A stretch of DNA of 33,761 nucleotides from CAYHXN01 sp964373675 (GTDB taxonomy: Bacteria > Patescibacteriota > Minisyncoccia > UBA6257 > WO2-44-18), in assembly GCA_964373675.1 (NCBI GenBank), contig CAYJVO010000005.1, positions 1 to 33,761 on the forward strand, in the 5' to 3' direction. A program made the position numbers and the translations under genes. Shown one piece after another: positions 19,816 through 27,103 of this stretch. Under the pieces are notes generated by a model. That model searched no databases. It was not told where the DNA came from and worked only from the letters and a program-made list of their open reading frames with translations. Each line of letters opens with the position of its first letter. The first letter of the stretch is position 1.

Positions 19816-22158
19816 ATGAAATATAACTTCAAAAAGATAGAACGTAAATGGCAGCGGGTTTGGGCTAAAAACGGCTATCGTCTTTGGCGCGTCAAAGACG
19901 AGTCAAAAGTCAAAAGTCAAAAGTCAAAAGTTTATGTATTAGACATGTTTCCATACCCATCCGGCGAGGGATTGCACGTAGGCCACGTAGAGGGGTATAC
20001 GGCGTCTGACATCGTCGCCCGTTATTGGCGGATGAAAGGCCGGAATGTTTTACACCCGATGGGGTGGGATGCCTTTGGTCTGCCGGCGGAAAATTACGCG
20101 ATTAAAAAGAAAATTCATCCGAGCAAAGTAGTAGTTCAAAATGTTAAGCGATTCAAGGAACAACTCAATAGTTTGGGTTTTAGCTATGATTGGAGCCGAG
20201 AAATAAATACTACTGACCCAGAATATTATAAATGGACGCAGTGGATTTTTCTCCAGCTTTTTAAAAAGGGATTGGCTTATGAAGCAGAAGTTCCTGTAAA
20301 TTGGTGTCCTTCTTGCAAAACTGTTTTAGCCAATGAGGAAGTGATCGGCGGCCGGTGCGAAAGGTGTGATAGTTTAGCGGAACGCCGGAATTTAAAGCAA
20401 TGGATGTTACGAATAACATCTTACGCCGACCGCTTGCTTAAAGATTTGGAAAAGTTAGATTGGCCAGAGCGTGTCAAAGAAATGCAGCGTAATTGGATTG
20501 GCCGTTCAGAAGGAAGGTTGATTAATTTTCCCATTGCCGAATCTAATTACGCGGTGGAGGTTTTCACTACGAGGCCTGATACGATTGATGGCGTCACTTA
20601 TATGGTTTTGGCCCCAGAACATCCGTTGGTGGCTAATCTTAAAGAAAAAATCCAAAACGCCAAAGAAGTGGCCGGTTATATCGCTCAAGCGGAGAATAAA
20701 TCAGAGCGGGAGCGGATTTCTGATTTGAATAAAAAAACCGGCGTTCAATTAAAAGGAATTTTTGCGGTTAATCCTCACAATAAAGAAAAAATTCCGGTTT
20801 GGATTTCTGATTATGTTTTGGTTCAGTACGGAACTGGGGCGATTATGGCAGTGCCGGCGCATGATGAGAGAGACAAACAATTCGCCGAAACTTTTCATTT
20901 GCCGATTAAAAATGTGCCGCTAGTGCCCAAAAACAAGTGGTTGGGCGAAGAGAAAATAAACTACAAACTGCGGGATTGGATTTTCTCGCGCCAGCGCTAT
21001 TGGGGCGAGCCGATCCCGATAATTAAATGCGAACAACAAGGCAATATTCCGGTGCCGGAAAAAGATTTACCGGTGGAACTTCCCAAAGTAAAAAATTACG
21101 AGCCGACCGGCAAAGCCGAATCGCCGCTGGCCGGCATTAAAAAATGGGTGAATGTGAAATGTCCCGAGTGCGGCGGCTCCGCCAAACGCGAGACCAACAC
21201 CATGCCTCAATGGGCCGGTTCCAACTGGTATTATCTCGCTTACATTATGAAAAGTGATTCAAGCTTCAAGCTTCAAGCTTCAAGTTTCAAGTTCTGGCTT
21301 CCGGTGGATATTTATGTTGGCGGCACGGAGCATGCAGTGCTGCACCTTTTATATGCTCGTTTTTGGCATAAGTTTTTGTATGACCTAGGCCTTGTTTTCA
21401 CTAAAGAGCCGTTTCAAAAACTTGTTAATCAAGGGTTGATTTTGGGTCCAGACGGGCAAAAAATGTCCAAATCTCGTGGCAACGTGGCAAATCCAGACGA
21501 TATGGTAAAGAAATTCGGGGCCGATTCCTTGCGGTTATACGAAATGTTTATGGGTCCGCTGGAGGAAGCAAAGCCATGGGATCCGAGAGGAATTGTGGGA
21601 TTGCACCGGTTTTTGAACAGGATTTGCCACCGTCTTTGGCGGGGTCCCGCCACGGGCGTGGAGAATTTTGGTGGAGATAAAAAGGAGGGTGAAATTAAAG
21701 GCATTAAACGCCTCTTACACAAAACCATTAAAAAAGTCACCGAGGATATTGAAAATTTCCATTTCAATACGGCGATTAGCGCGCTAATGATATTACTCAA
21801 CGAAGTGGAAAAAACCGATACCTTGCCAAAGGAATTTTACAAAACTTATTGCAAACTTCTTTTTCCGTTCGTCCCGCATCTTGCGCAGGAACTATGGAGT
21901 TTACTGGGTTATAAATCTCTTTTGGATTACGAATCCTGGCCGGAATATGACGAAAAACTAATCGCGGAAGAAGAATTTGATTTAGTCCTTCAAGTCAACG
22001 GAAAAACCCGCGGAACCATAAAAGCGGCAACAGGCATTTCTCAAAAAGATGCGGAGAAATTAGCGCTGACTAGCGAGACAGTCAAAAAATGGATCGGCGG
22101 CAAGCCGGTGAAAAAAGTGATTTTTGTGAAAGACCGCTTGATTAACTTCATCTTTTAG
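19816..22158 (+). CDS. leuS: Leucyl-tRNA synthetase, 780 aa
   Basis: Class I synthetase that charges tRNA-Leu. Motifs: DMFPYPSGEGLHVGHVEGYTASD (HVGH 54-57), HPMGWDAFGLPAENYAI, zinc-type cysteines in WCPSCKTVLANEEVIGGRCERCDS, editing domain TTRPDTIDGVTYMVLAPEHP, GTGAIMAVPAHDERD, RDWIFSRQRYWGEPIPI, TMPQWAGSNWYYLAYI, and KMSKSRGNVANPDDMV (KMSKS 549-553). It is about 80 residues shorter than E. coli LeuRS. Two inserts match simple tandem repeats: SKVKSQKSKV (about 30-39, AGTCAAA units) and SSFKLQASSFKF (near 485, TTCAAGC units). The start at 19816 is preceded by a duplicated start region. A GGCGTTT-hairpin follows the stop. Confidence 0.96.
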   Translation: MKYNFKKIERKWQRVWAKNGYRLWRVKDESKVKSQKSKVYVLDMFPYPSGEGLHVGHVEGYTASDIVARYWRMKGRNVLHPMGWDAFGLPAENYAIKKKIHPSKVVVQNVKRFKEQLNSLGFSYDWSREINTTDPEYYKWTQWIFLQLFKKGLAYEAEVPVNWCPSCKTVLANEEVIGGRCERCDSLAERRNLKQWMLRITSYADRLLKDLEKLDWPERVKEMQRNWIGRSEGRLINFPIAESNYAVEVFTTRPDTIDGVTYMVLAPEHPLVANLKEKIQNAKEVAGYIAQAENKSERERISDLNKKTGVQLKGIFAVNPHNKEKIPVWISDYVLVQYGTGAIMAVPAHDERDKQFAETFHLPIKNVPLVPKNKWLGEEKINYKLRDWIFSRQRYWGEPIPIIKCEQQGNIPVPEKDLPVELPKVKNYEPTGKAESPLAGIKKWVNVKCPECGGSAKRETNTMPQWAGSNWYYLAYIMKSDSSFKLQASSFKFWLPVDIYVGGTEHAVLHLLYARFWHKFLYDLGLVFTKEPFQKLVNQGLILGPDGQKMSKSRGNVANPDDMVKKFGADSLRLYEMFMGPLEEAKPWDPRGIVGLHRFLNRICHRLWRGPATGVENFGGDKKEGEIKGIKRLLHKTIKKVTEDIENFHFNTAISALMILLNEVEKTDTLPKEFYKTYCKLLFPFVPHLAQELWSLLGYKSLLDYESWPEYDEKLIAEEEFDLVLQVNGKTRGTIKAATGISQKDAEKLALTSETVKKWIGGKPVKKVIFVKDRLINFIF

Positions 22159-22173
22159 AATAGAATACGACTT

Positions 22174-22192
22174 GGCGTTTGAAACGCCTTTT
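22174..22192 (+). terminator. Probable leuS terminator
   Basis: GGCGTTT-G-AAACGCC followed by TTTT. The one-base loop is implausibly tight, so the inner pairs probably open. It could instead lie in the leader of the next gene, whose Shine-Dalgarno site (AAGGAG) is right behind it. Confidence 0.55.
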
Positions 22193-22205
22193 GTAAGGAG
22201 ACTCA

Positions 22206-22520
22206 ATGCCGATCAGACGGGAAATGGCGGAGCAGGTTGGCGCGGCTAATGAAAAGATTGAAAAAGAAGTCGCCGGCGTTTTGGTAATGTTCTTAAGTGC
22301 CGATCCTAATAACATGTATTCGGACACCGAGTTGATGGCGGAACTGGAAAAGCATCCCGATTATCGGAATTGGGAACAGCGATTGGCTAAAGAATGCAGA
22401 ATATCCCGAAAAAATTGGGTGATTAGCTTGCTCAGCGGTGTTTTAGCAAGGTTAGCATTTGATGGAAAAATCGTTGCTAGGCCAATAAACCTAATTTTTT
22501 ATTACGGGATTAAATATTGA
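22206..22520 (+). CDS. Conserved-looking small protein of unknown function, 104 aa
   Basis: I do not recognise a family. It is mostly helical: an N-terminal charged helix (about 2-30, EMAEQVGAANEKIEKEVAGVLVMFL), a polar middle with MYSDTELMAELEKHPDYRNWEQRLAKE (about 38-65), and a C-terminal part (about 68-95) that resembles a winged-helix end (LSGVLARLAFDGKIVARP, like the last helix plus wing that selects DNA or protein). That resemblance is weak. It has a clean Shine-Dalgarno site (AAGGAG, 5 bases before the ATG) and its own terminator directly at the stop codon. Confidence 0.75.
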   Translation: MPIRREMAEQVGAANEKIEKEVAGVLVMFLSADPNNMYSDTELMAELEKHPDYRNWEQRLAKECRISRKNWVISLLSGVLARLAFDGKIVARPINLIFYYGIKY

Positions 22521-22548
22521 GACGCGTTGAAAAACGCGTCTTTTTTTT
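22520..22548 (+). terminator. Terminator of the 104-aa protein gene
   Basis: Hairpin GACGCGTT-GAAA-AACGCGTC with a GNRA-type loop and eight T residues. It touches the TGA stop. Confidence 0.92.
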
Positions 22549-22569
22549 ATAAGATTAGGCTAATCATAT

Positions 22570-24357
22570 ATGTGCGGCATTGCGGGTTACATAGGTAAAA
22601 AAGAGGGGCTTCCAATAGTTTTCGCGAATCTCCGTAAATTAGAATATCGGGGTTACGATTCTGCCGGCGCGGCCTTTTTTGATTTTCAGGGCGAAAGCAA
22701 GTTAATAAAGACTGTTGGAAAACTGGATAATTTGGAAAAAGTCATTAAAAGCAAAAAATCATTGCCGCTTACGGCTGTCATCGGTCATACCCGCTGGGCG
22801 ACCCATGGCGTTCCTAATAAAATTAATGCCCATCCTCACTATGACTGCAAAAAGGAAATCTTTTTGGTGCACAATGGCATTATTGAGAATTATCAGGAAC
22901 TTAAAAATGATCTTTTAAAAAGAGGTCATCGGTTTCGTTCGCAGACCGATACCGAAGTGGCTGCGCATTTGATAGAGGAATACGGGTTTGAGCCGGCACT
23001 CAAAAAAATTGTCGGCGCCTACGCCTTTGCGATGTTTAACAAAAAAGAGTCGCAAAAAATCTATGTGGCGCGGCTAGGAAGTCCTTTAGTAATAGGTATG
23101 GGACAGGATGAATTTTATGTGGCTTCTGATCCGACCGCGCTCGCTGGTTTGGTGAAAAAAGTTATTTATCTGAAAGACGGTCAGCGTGGCTATTTATCTT
23201 TGAATAATTTTAAAATCGGTCCTGCGCGACCGCGAATTGAGCCGTTGGAAATTGACGTAGAGCAGGCGCAAAAAGGAAAATTTCCGCATTTTATGCTTAA
23301 AGAAATTTTTGAAGGACCAGAGATAGTTGAAGCGGCCTTGCGCGGTAGGTTGTTTCCCGAGAAAAACTTGGTTAAGTTGGGCGGAATTCAGGACGTACGG
23401 GAGCGTCTAAGTCGTATTAAAAAAATAGAAATCATCGCTTGCGGCACTTCTTATTATGCTGGTTTGGCAGGAGAACTTTTACTGGAAGAGCTTGCTAAGA
23501 TTCCCGTTGAGATCGCCTTGGCATCCGAGTACCGTTACCGCAAAGATACTCTACAGAAAAACACGGCCTGTCTTTTTATCTCGCAATCAGGTGAAACTGC
23601 CGATACTTTGGCTGCTTTACGAAAAGCCAATCAGCGGAAATGTTTAACTTTGGGTATAGTAAACGCCGTTGGATCAAGTATTGCGCGGGAAACGGTTGCC
23701 GGCGTTTATAATCACGCCGGACCGGAAATCGGAGTGGCCTCCACTAAAGCATTTTTGTCGCAGCTGGCCGTGCTGTCGCTAATTTCGCTTTACCTGAAAC
23801 CAAACAAATCAAAATCTATCAAGGAATTAATGCGGGAATTAAGCAAAATTCCGGATAAAATCAGGACAGTCCTTCAAGAAAACGAACAAATTAAAGCATT
23901 GGCCAAAAAATATTTGGATTATAATAATTTTCTTTATTTGGGGCGCGGCTACAATTATCCGACTGCTCTGGAGGGGGCTTTAAAAATTAAGGAGATTTCC
24001 TATGTTCACGCCGAGGGATACGCTGCCGGGGAGATGAAGCACGGCCCGATTGCTTTAATAGACGAAAATTTTCCGACCGTCGCCATCGCGACCCAAAATT
24101 CTTTATACGACAAAATGATTTCTAATTTAGAAGAAATTAAAGCCCGGAAAGGAAGAATTTTAGCCATTGCCACTGCGGGCGATAAATCCATAAGAAGGGT
24201 GGCAGACGACATTATTTATATACCTAAAACCATTGAGCAGTTAGAGCCGTTGTTGAACATTGTGCCACTTCAGCTTTTTGCTTATTATGTTGGCGTTATG
24301 CGCGGATACGATGTTGATAAGCCGCGCAATTTAGCGAAAAGTGTTACAGTTGAGTAG
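22570..24357 (+). CDS. glmS: Glutamine--fructose-6-phosphate aminotransferase (isomerizing), 595 aa
   Basis: Makes glucosamine-6-phosphate from fructose-6-phosphate and glutamine, the first step toward UDP-GlcNAc. The N-terminal Ntn glutaminase has catalytic Cys2 (MCGIAGYIG), YRGYDSAG, GHTRWATHG and HNGIIENYQEL with QTDTEV. Two SIS domains follow with ACGTSYYAG, SQSGETADT, STKAF, and YLGRGYNYPTALEGALKIKEISYVHAEGYAAGEMKHGPIALID. The C-terminus DKPRNLAKSVTVE is canonical. No glmS ribozyme-like leader is visible: only about 20 bases separate the previous terminator from the ATG. GlmS fits with the surface-glycan enzymes in this window. Confidence 0.98.
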   Translation: MCGIAGYIGKKEGLPIVFANLRKLEYRGYDSAGAAFFDFQGESKLIKTVGKLDNLEKVIKSKKSLPLTAVIGHTRWATHGVPNKINAHPHYDCKKEIFLVHNGIIENYQELKNDLLKRGHRFRSQTDTEVAAHLIEEYGFEPALKKIVGAYAFAMFNKKESQKIYVARLGSPLVIGMGQDEFYVASDPTALAGLVKKVIYLKDGQRGYLSLNNFKIGPARPRIEPLEIDVEQAQKGKFPHFMLKEIFEGPEIVEAALRGRLFPEKNLVKLGGIQDVRERLSRIKKIEIIACGTSYYAGLAGELLLEELAKIPVEIALASEYRYRKDTLQKNTACLFISQSGETADTLAALRKANQRKCLTLGIVNAVGSSIARETVAGVYNHAGPEIGVASTKAFLSQLAVLSLISLYLKPNKSKSIKELMRELSKIPDKIRTVLQENEQIKALAKKYLDYNNFLYLGRGYNYPTALEGALKIKEISYVHAEGYAAGEMKHGPIALIDENFPTVAIATQNSLYDKMISNLEEIKARKGRILAIATAGDKSIRRVADDIIYIPKTIEQLEPLLNIVPLQLFAYYVGVMRGYDVDKPRNLAKSVTVE

Positions 24358-24362
24358 CTTTC

Positions 24363-24509
24363 GTGAAACACCTAATTATCAGCCTTTTACTTTTGTCGGC
24401 TACGGTAGTTGTTGCCATCGTTATTTACAATCACCTGCCGGAAATTTTGGCCAACGGCTTGCCGTTTGATCCGACTCCGCAGCTGAAAGCTTTCCTTACT
24501 CGGTTCTAA
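24363..24509 (+). CDS. Small single-helix membrane peptide, 48 aa
   Basis: A GTG-started ORF five bases after the glmS stop. It encodes a lysine/histidine N-terminus, a strong hydrophobic helix (about residues 4-22, LIISLLLLSATVVVAIVIY) and a short tail rich in proline and leucine (NHLPEILANGLPFDPTPQ then LKAFLTRF). Codon use resembles its neighbours and the frame is open exactly up to the start of the dispersed repeat. No Shine-Dalgarno site is clear, so it may be translated by coupling to glmS. I do not recognise a family. Confidence 0.6.
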   Translation: MKHLIISLLLLSATVVVAIVIYNHLPEILANGLPFDPTPQLKAFLTRF

Positions 24510-24597
24510 TAAAGCTCCACGGCCTTATCCAGCCTTCGTAGCTGAAGCTACTTCGGCGGAGTAAGCCGCCCGGGGTTTTCGGCGAAGGAGAATAAAA
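24510..24597 (-). repeat. Dispersed ~88-bp structured intergenic repeat, copy B
   Basis: Inverted relative to copy A, with only a few substitutions. The hairpin loop is TTCA here instead of TTCG, while the stem GTAGC/GCTAC is kept. It lies between the 48-aa ORF and the htrA terminator, at a convergent gene junction. Confidence 0.88.
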
Positions 24598-24622
24598 ACC
24601 CCGCTGTTAGTGGGGTTTTTAT
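24595..24622. terminator. Bidirectional terminator between the glmS unit and htrA
   Basis: AAAACCCC-GCTGTTAGT-GGGGTTTT has A/T runs on both sides and can stop transcription from both strands. Confidence 0.75.
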
Positions 24623-24658
24623 ATTTGTAGATTTGTAATAATTCGTAAATTCGTAACT

Positions 24659-25687
24659 CTATTTTCTTTCGGCCAGCCCCACCCTTACTTCCATTTCTTG
24701 ATTATCGCGCAAAATTTTAAGCTTCATAATATCGCCGACATTCATATTTTCCAAAAAGTCCTGGATGGTTTTCTCAGTAGTAATTTTTTCGCCGTTGCAT
24801 TCTAAAACAATGTCCTTCTCTTGAATGCCCGCTTTGTTGGCCGGACTGCCGGGCACTATGGCTAAAGAATGCGGTTTTTGGCCCAGCACCAGCGCTCCGT
24901 AAGAAACAGGCAACCCCATTTTTTCTTTCAAGTTTTCATCAATGGCGATATAACGGAGGCCCAATAGCGGTCGGCGGATCCGGCCGTGTTGTTTAACATC
25001 AGCCAAGTCGCGCTTCGCGGAATTGATCGGGATGGCAAATCCTAGATTTTGCGCGCCGAAAACTATTGCTGTATTAATGCCGATTGCTTCGCCGTCATCG
25101 TTGACCAGCGGCCCTCCGGAATTTCCCGGATTTATAGCGGCATCGGTTTGGATAAGGCCACGGAGCTCCTGAACATGAAACGGATCAGTAGCAGCCCTAA
25201 TAGATCTTGAGAGTCCAGAGACAATCCCTGCGGAAACGGTATTTTTGAAAAGCCCAAGCGCATTGCCGATGGCGATCACATTTTTACCCAGTTCCATCTT
25301 GGAAGAATCGCCAAGCGTCACGATTGGTAAGCTTTGGGCGTTGATTTTTAAAATCGCCACATCATCAATCGGATCGCGGGCAACCACTTCGGCTTTGAAT
25401 TTTCGGCCATCGTCCAAAATTACCGTGTATTCGGCGTGAGGGTCAATCACCACATGGCGGTTAGTTAGGATGATGCCATCAGAATCAACAATAAAACCAG
25501 AGCCGCCGCCGATTTTTACCATTCCGTGAGCATCAATGTTTTCATCCGGTATTTGGAGCTGTTGACCGCCAAACGGCATTAGCATTTCCGGCGGCAATTC
25601 TTTTTCAATTTCTTCTAAGCTTTTAGAAATCACAATAGATACCACTGCGGGCATCACTTTTTTAATAACCTTAGTAATAGAAGCCAT
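24659..25687 (-). CDS. htrA: HtrA/DegP-like trypsin-type serine protease with PDZ domain, 342 aa
   Basis: Protein quality-control protease. The catalytic triad is clear: His78 in LTNRHVV, Asp109 in DPIDDVAIL and Ser190 in NPGNSGGPLV. A single PDZ domain occupies about residues 245-335 (LVLGQKPHSLAIVPGSPANKAGIQEKDIVLECNG). There is no N-terminal signal or membrane helix: the protein starts directly with the first strand of the protease fold (ASITKVIKKVMPAVVSIVIS). It may therefore act inside the cell or be exported unusually. An ATG at 25696 is also in frame but lies within the -10 box, so the ATG at 25687, 7 bases after TATAAT, is preferred. Confidence 0.93.
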   Translation of the reverse strand: MASITKVIKKVMPAVVSIVISKSLEEIEKELPPEMLMPFGGQQLQIPDENIDAHGMVKIGGGSGFIVDSDGIILTNRHVVIDPHAEYTVILDDGRKFKAEVVARDPIDDVAILKINAQSLPIVTLGDSSKMELGKNVIAIGNALGLFKNTVSAGIVSGLSRSIRAATDPFHVQELRGLIQTDAAINPGNSGGPLVNDDGEAIGINTAIVFGAQNLGFAIPINSAKRDLADVKQHGRIRRPLLGLRYIAIDENLKEKMGLPVSYGALVLGQKPHSLAIVPGSPANKAGIQEKDIVLECNGEKITTEKTIQDFLENMNVGDIMKLKILRDNQEMEVRVGLAERK

Positions 25688-25694
25688 AGAAATC

Positions 25695-25723
25695 ATTATA
25701 ACAAAAACCCCGCCCTTTCTTAA
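25695..25723 (-). promoter_or_regulatory. htrA promoter, overlapping the tRNA-Leu terminator
   Basis: On the minus strand: TTAAGA (25718-25723), 17 bases, TATAAT (25695-25700), then 7 bases to the ATG. The -35 region is part of the terminator hairpin. Confidence 0.65.
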
Positions 25724-25747
25724 ATGTCTAAGAAAGGGCGGGGTTTT
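25704..25747. terminator. Strong bidirectional terminator downstream of tRNA-Leu
   Basis: CCCCGCCCTTTCTTA-AATGTC-TAAGAAAGGGCGGGG, a 15-bp perfect stem flanked by A and T runs. It ends the tRNA-Leu transcript on the minus strand. Confidence 0.92.
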
Positions 25748-25757
25748 AGTAGATTTG

Positions 25758-25839
25758 TGCCCAGGGCGGGATTTGAACCCGCAAGCCTTGCGGCGCTACC
25801 ACCTCAAGGTAGTGCGGTTGCCAGTTTCGCCACCTGGGC
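25758..25839 (-). tRNA. tRNA-Leu (anticodon GAG)
   Basis: An 82-nt class II tRNA. The acceptor GCCCAGG pairs with CCTGGGC, discriminator A. The anticodon stem is CTACC/GGTAG with loop TTGAGGT, so the anticodon is GAG. It has a long variable arm (GCGCCGCAAGGCTT region) and the T arm GCGGG-TTCAAAT-CCCGC. CCA is not encoded and there is no intron. The 5' end lies one base from the stop codon of the homing endonuclease gene, so the two must share a transcript or an extremely compact junction. Confidence 0.96.
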
Positions 25840-25840
25840 A

Positions 25841-26500
25841 TTAAATTAAATCTCCTTTGCTTATTGTACGCAAACATCGCTTAATTTTCAAATATTTACG
25901 GGTGAGTTTAACTAGTTCTGGTTTGTAATAAATTCTAGGTAAAAGTCTCAAAGATTCTTTCTTCGCATATTTCAAATCATAAACCGAATTGTTAACGCTT
26001 TTTGTTATATGACCCTTAATTTTTAATATACTTGCCAATTTTTCTTGAAGCCATAAAATATGCTTCTTACTTGCTGACAAAAATACTGTGTAAAACATAA
26101 AACTAGATTTCCATCGCGGATCCCAATAAGAATAAAAAGTGCCGTCACCATCAAAATGTCCACGTAGAAAATCAAAAAAGAATTTTTTCGGAATATCTAA
26201 AGCGTCAACAGTTTTTGACTTTTTGGGTGTTAACCCCAACCCCATCAAAAAGCGATAAAAATTCACATCGCCGAATTGGATGCGGGTTACAGATTTCTTG
26301 GAATAGCCAGCCCTCTTTTTGCCGATTTTATTTTTAATTCCTAAGCATTTTTTAAAATTCTCAAGTTGTTCTAGGTCTATTGAAGTAAAATCAAAATGCC
26401 GACCATCGGGGGATAGATTGCCATCCGTCGTTAAAAGCCCTATGGCGTAAGCAAAGTTAGGTGACCATTTTATTTTCACTTTGTTTTGCGGTCTCCACAT
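25841..26500 (-). CDS. LAGLIDADG homing endonuclease, 219 aa
   Basis: Single-chain double-motif LAGLIDADG protein. Motif 1 is AYAIGLLTTDGNL (17-29, catalytic Asp26) and motif 2 is FFDFLRGHFDGDGTF (108-122, Asp117/Asp119). Each is followed by a beta-rich half (FDFTSIDLEQLENFKKCLG and MFYTVFLSASKKHILWLQEKL), as in monomeric DNA-cutting members. It is free-standing: no intein or intron sequences are recognisable. It ends one base before tRNA-Leu on the same strand. A tRNA-Leu-like fragment lies upstream, as expected if the element entered a tRNA gene. The start ATG is preceded by a long A/T run with no Shine-Dalgarno site. Both acidic residues are intact, so activity is plausible. Confidence 0.88.
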   Translation of the reverse strand: MWRPQNKVKIKWSPNFAYAIGLLTTDGNLSPDGRHFDFTSIDLEQLENFKKCLGIKNKIGKKRAGYSKKSVTRIQFGDVNFYRFLMGLGLTPKKSKTVDALDIPKKFFFDFLRGHFDGDGTFYSYWDPRWKSSFMFYTVFLSASKKHILWLQEKLASILKIKGHITKSVNNSVYDLKYAKKESLRLLPRIYYKPELVKLTRKYLKIKRCLRTISKGDLI

Positions 26501-26528
26501 TTATTTTATTTTTATTTTTTTATTATTA

Positions 26529-26558
26529 TAACACCCCTCAAGGTTATAGCGTATGCCA
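26529..26558 (-). pseudogene. Degraded tRNA-Leu-like fragment flanking the homing endonuclease gene
   Basis: On the minus strand it reads TGGCA, CGC and ACCTTGAGG in the same order and nearly the same spacing as the D-arm to anticodon region of tRNA-Leu (TGGCA, CGC, ACCTTGAGG at 25802-25823). ACCTTGAGG, nine bases spanning the anticodon, is identical. A 6-bp inverted repeat TATAAC/GTTATA surrounds it like a remodelled anticodon stem. Confidence 0.5.
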
Positions 26559-26640
26559 ACGACAAATAACTGAATAATATGAAATAAGGTGTCTATGCGC
26601 ACATACTTGGAGGAAGAAGGTGGCTTGTTTAATAAATCAA

Positions 26641-26668
26641 AAACCCGCGCTTTAGGCGGCGGGTTTTT
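26641..26668 (-). terminator. Terminator of rplS
   Basis: AAACCCGC and GCGGGTTT pair across ten bases, followed on the minus strand by TTTTTG. The rplS stop codon and last codons lie within the hairpin. Confidence 0.82.
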
Positions 26669-27029
26669 CGATAGTTTTTTCAGACGACGGGGATTCTTTT
26701 TCGGTTGATCCGGCCAGCATTTTTTGCCGAGTTTCTTTTCTAGACAGTTTACGCATGTAATACAATTTCGCTCGATGGACTTTTTTCGGAGAGGAGATAA
26801 TTTCTATTTTATCAATGGTCGGCGTGTGAATCGGATAAACTTTTTCCACGCCTACTCCGGCGATTGTGGCGCGTACCGTGAAAGAAGCACCGATTTCGTT
26901 GCCGTGTTTGCGGGCTAAAACTAGGCCTTCAAAGCGGCTCAAGCGGGACTTATCGCCCTCTCGCACCTTTTCCCAGACGCGTATAGTCGCGCCAGATTTG
27001 ATTTTAGAATTGACTGCTTCAGAAAGCAT
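26652..27029 (-). CDS. rplS: 50S ribosomal protein L19, 125 aa
   Basis: Ribosomal large-subunit protein at the 30S/50S interface. The L19 core is evident: GATIRVWEKVREGDKSRLSRFEGLVLARKHG, SFTVRATIAGVGVEKVYPIHTPTIDKIEIISSPKKVHRAKLYYMRKLSRKETRQK. A short lysine/glutamate/proline tail (about 105-125) extends beyond the usual end. The start ATG at 27029 gives the normal N-terminus and lies 7 bases after a -10 box. Reading from 27065 would add 12 residues translated from promoter DNA and is rejected. Confidence 0.96.
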   Translation of the reverse strand: MLSEAVNSKIKSGATIRVWEKVREGDKSRLSRFEGLVLARKHGNEIGASFTVRATIAGVGVEKVYPIHTPTIDKIEIISSPKKVHRAKLYYMRKLSRKETRQKMLAGSTEKESPSSEKTIEKPAA

Positions 27030-27036
27030 AAAGTAG

Positions 27037-27065
27037 ATAATAGTCATTCTGAGGTAAAACGTCAA
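27037..27065 (-). promoter_or_regulatory. rplS promoter
   Basis: On the minus strand: TTGACG (27060-27065), 17-base spacer, TATTAT (27037-27042), then 7 bases to the ATG. It is one of the clearest leaderless arrangements in the window. Confidence 0.8.
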
Positions 27066-27079
27066 TCTTAGTAAATAAT

Positions 27080-27103
27080 AAAACCCCGATTATTGTCGGG
27101 GCT
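27080..27103 (-). terminator. Terminator of the folD-like gene
   Basis: On the minus strand: CCCCGA-CAATAA-TCGGGG followed by TTTTATTATTT. The TAA stop codon is in the loop. Confidence 0.88.

Noticed and set aside
25841..26560. Group I intron or split tRNA-Leu hosting the homing endonuclease
   Set aside because: The tRNA-Leu is complete and uninterrupted, and no catalytic intron core was recognised in the flanks.
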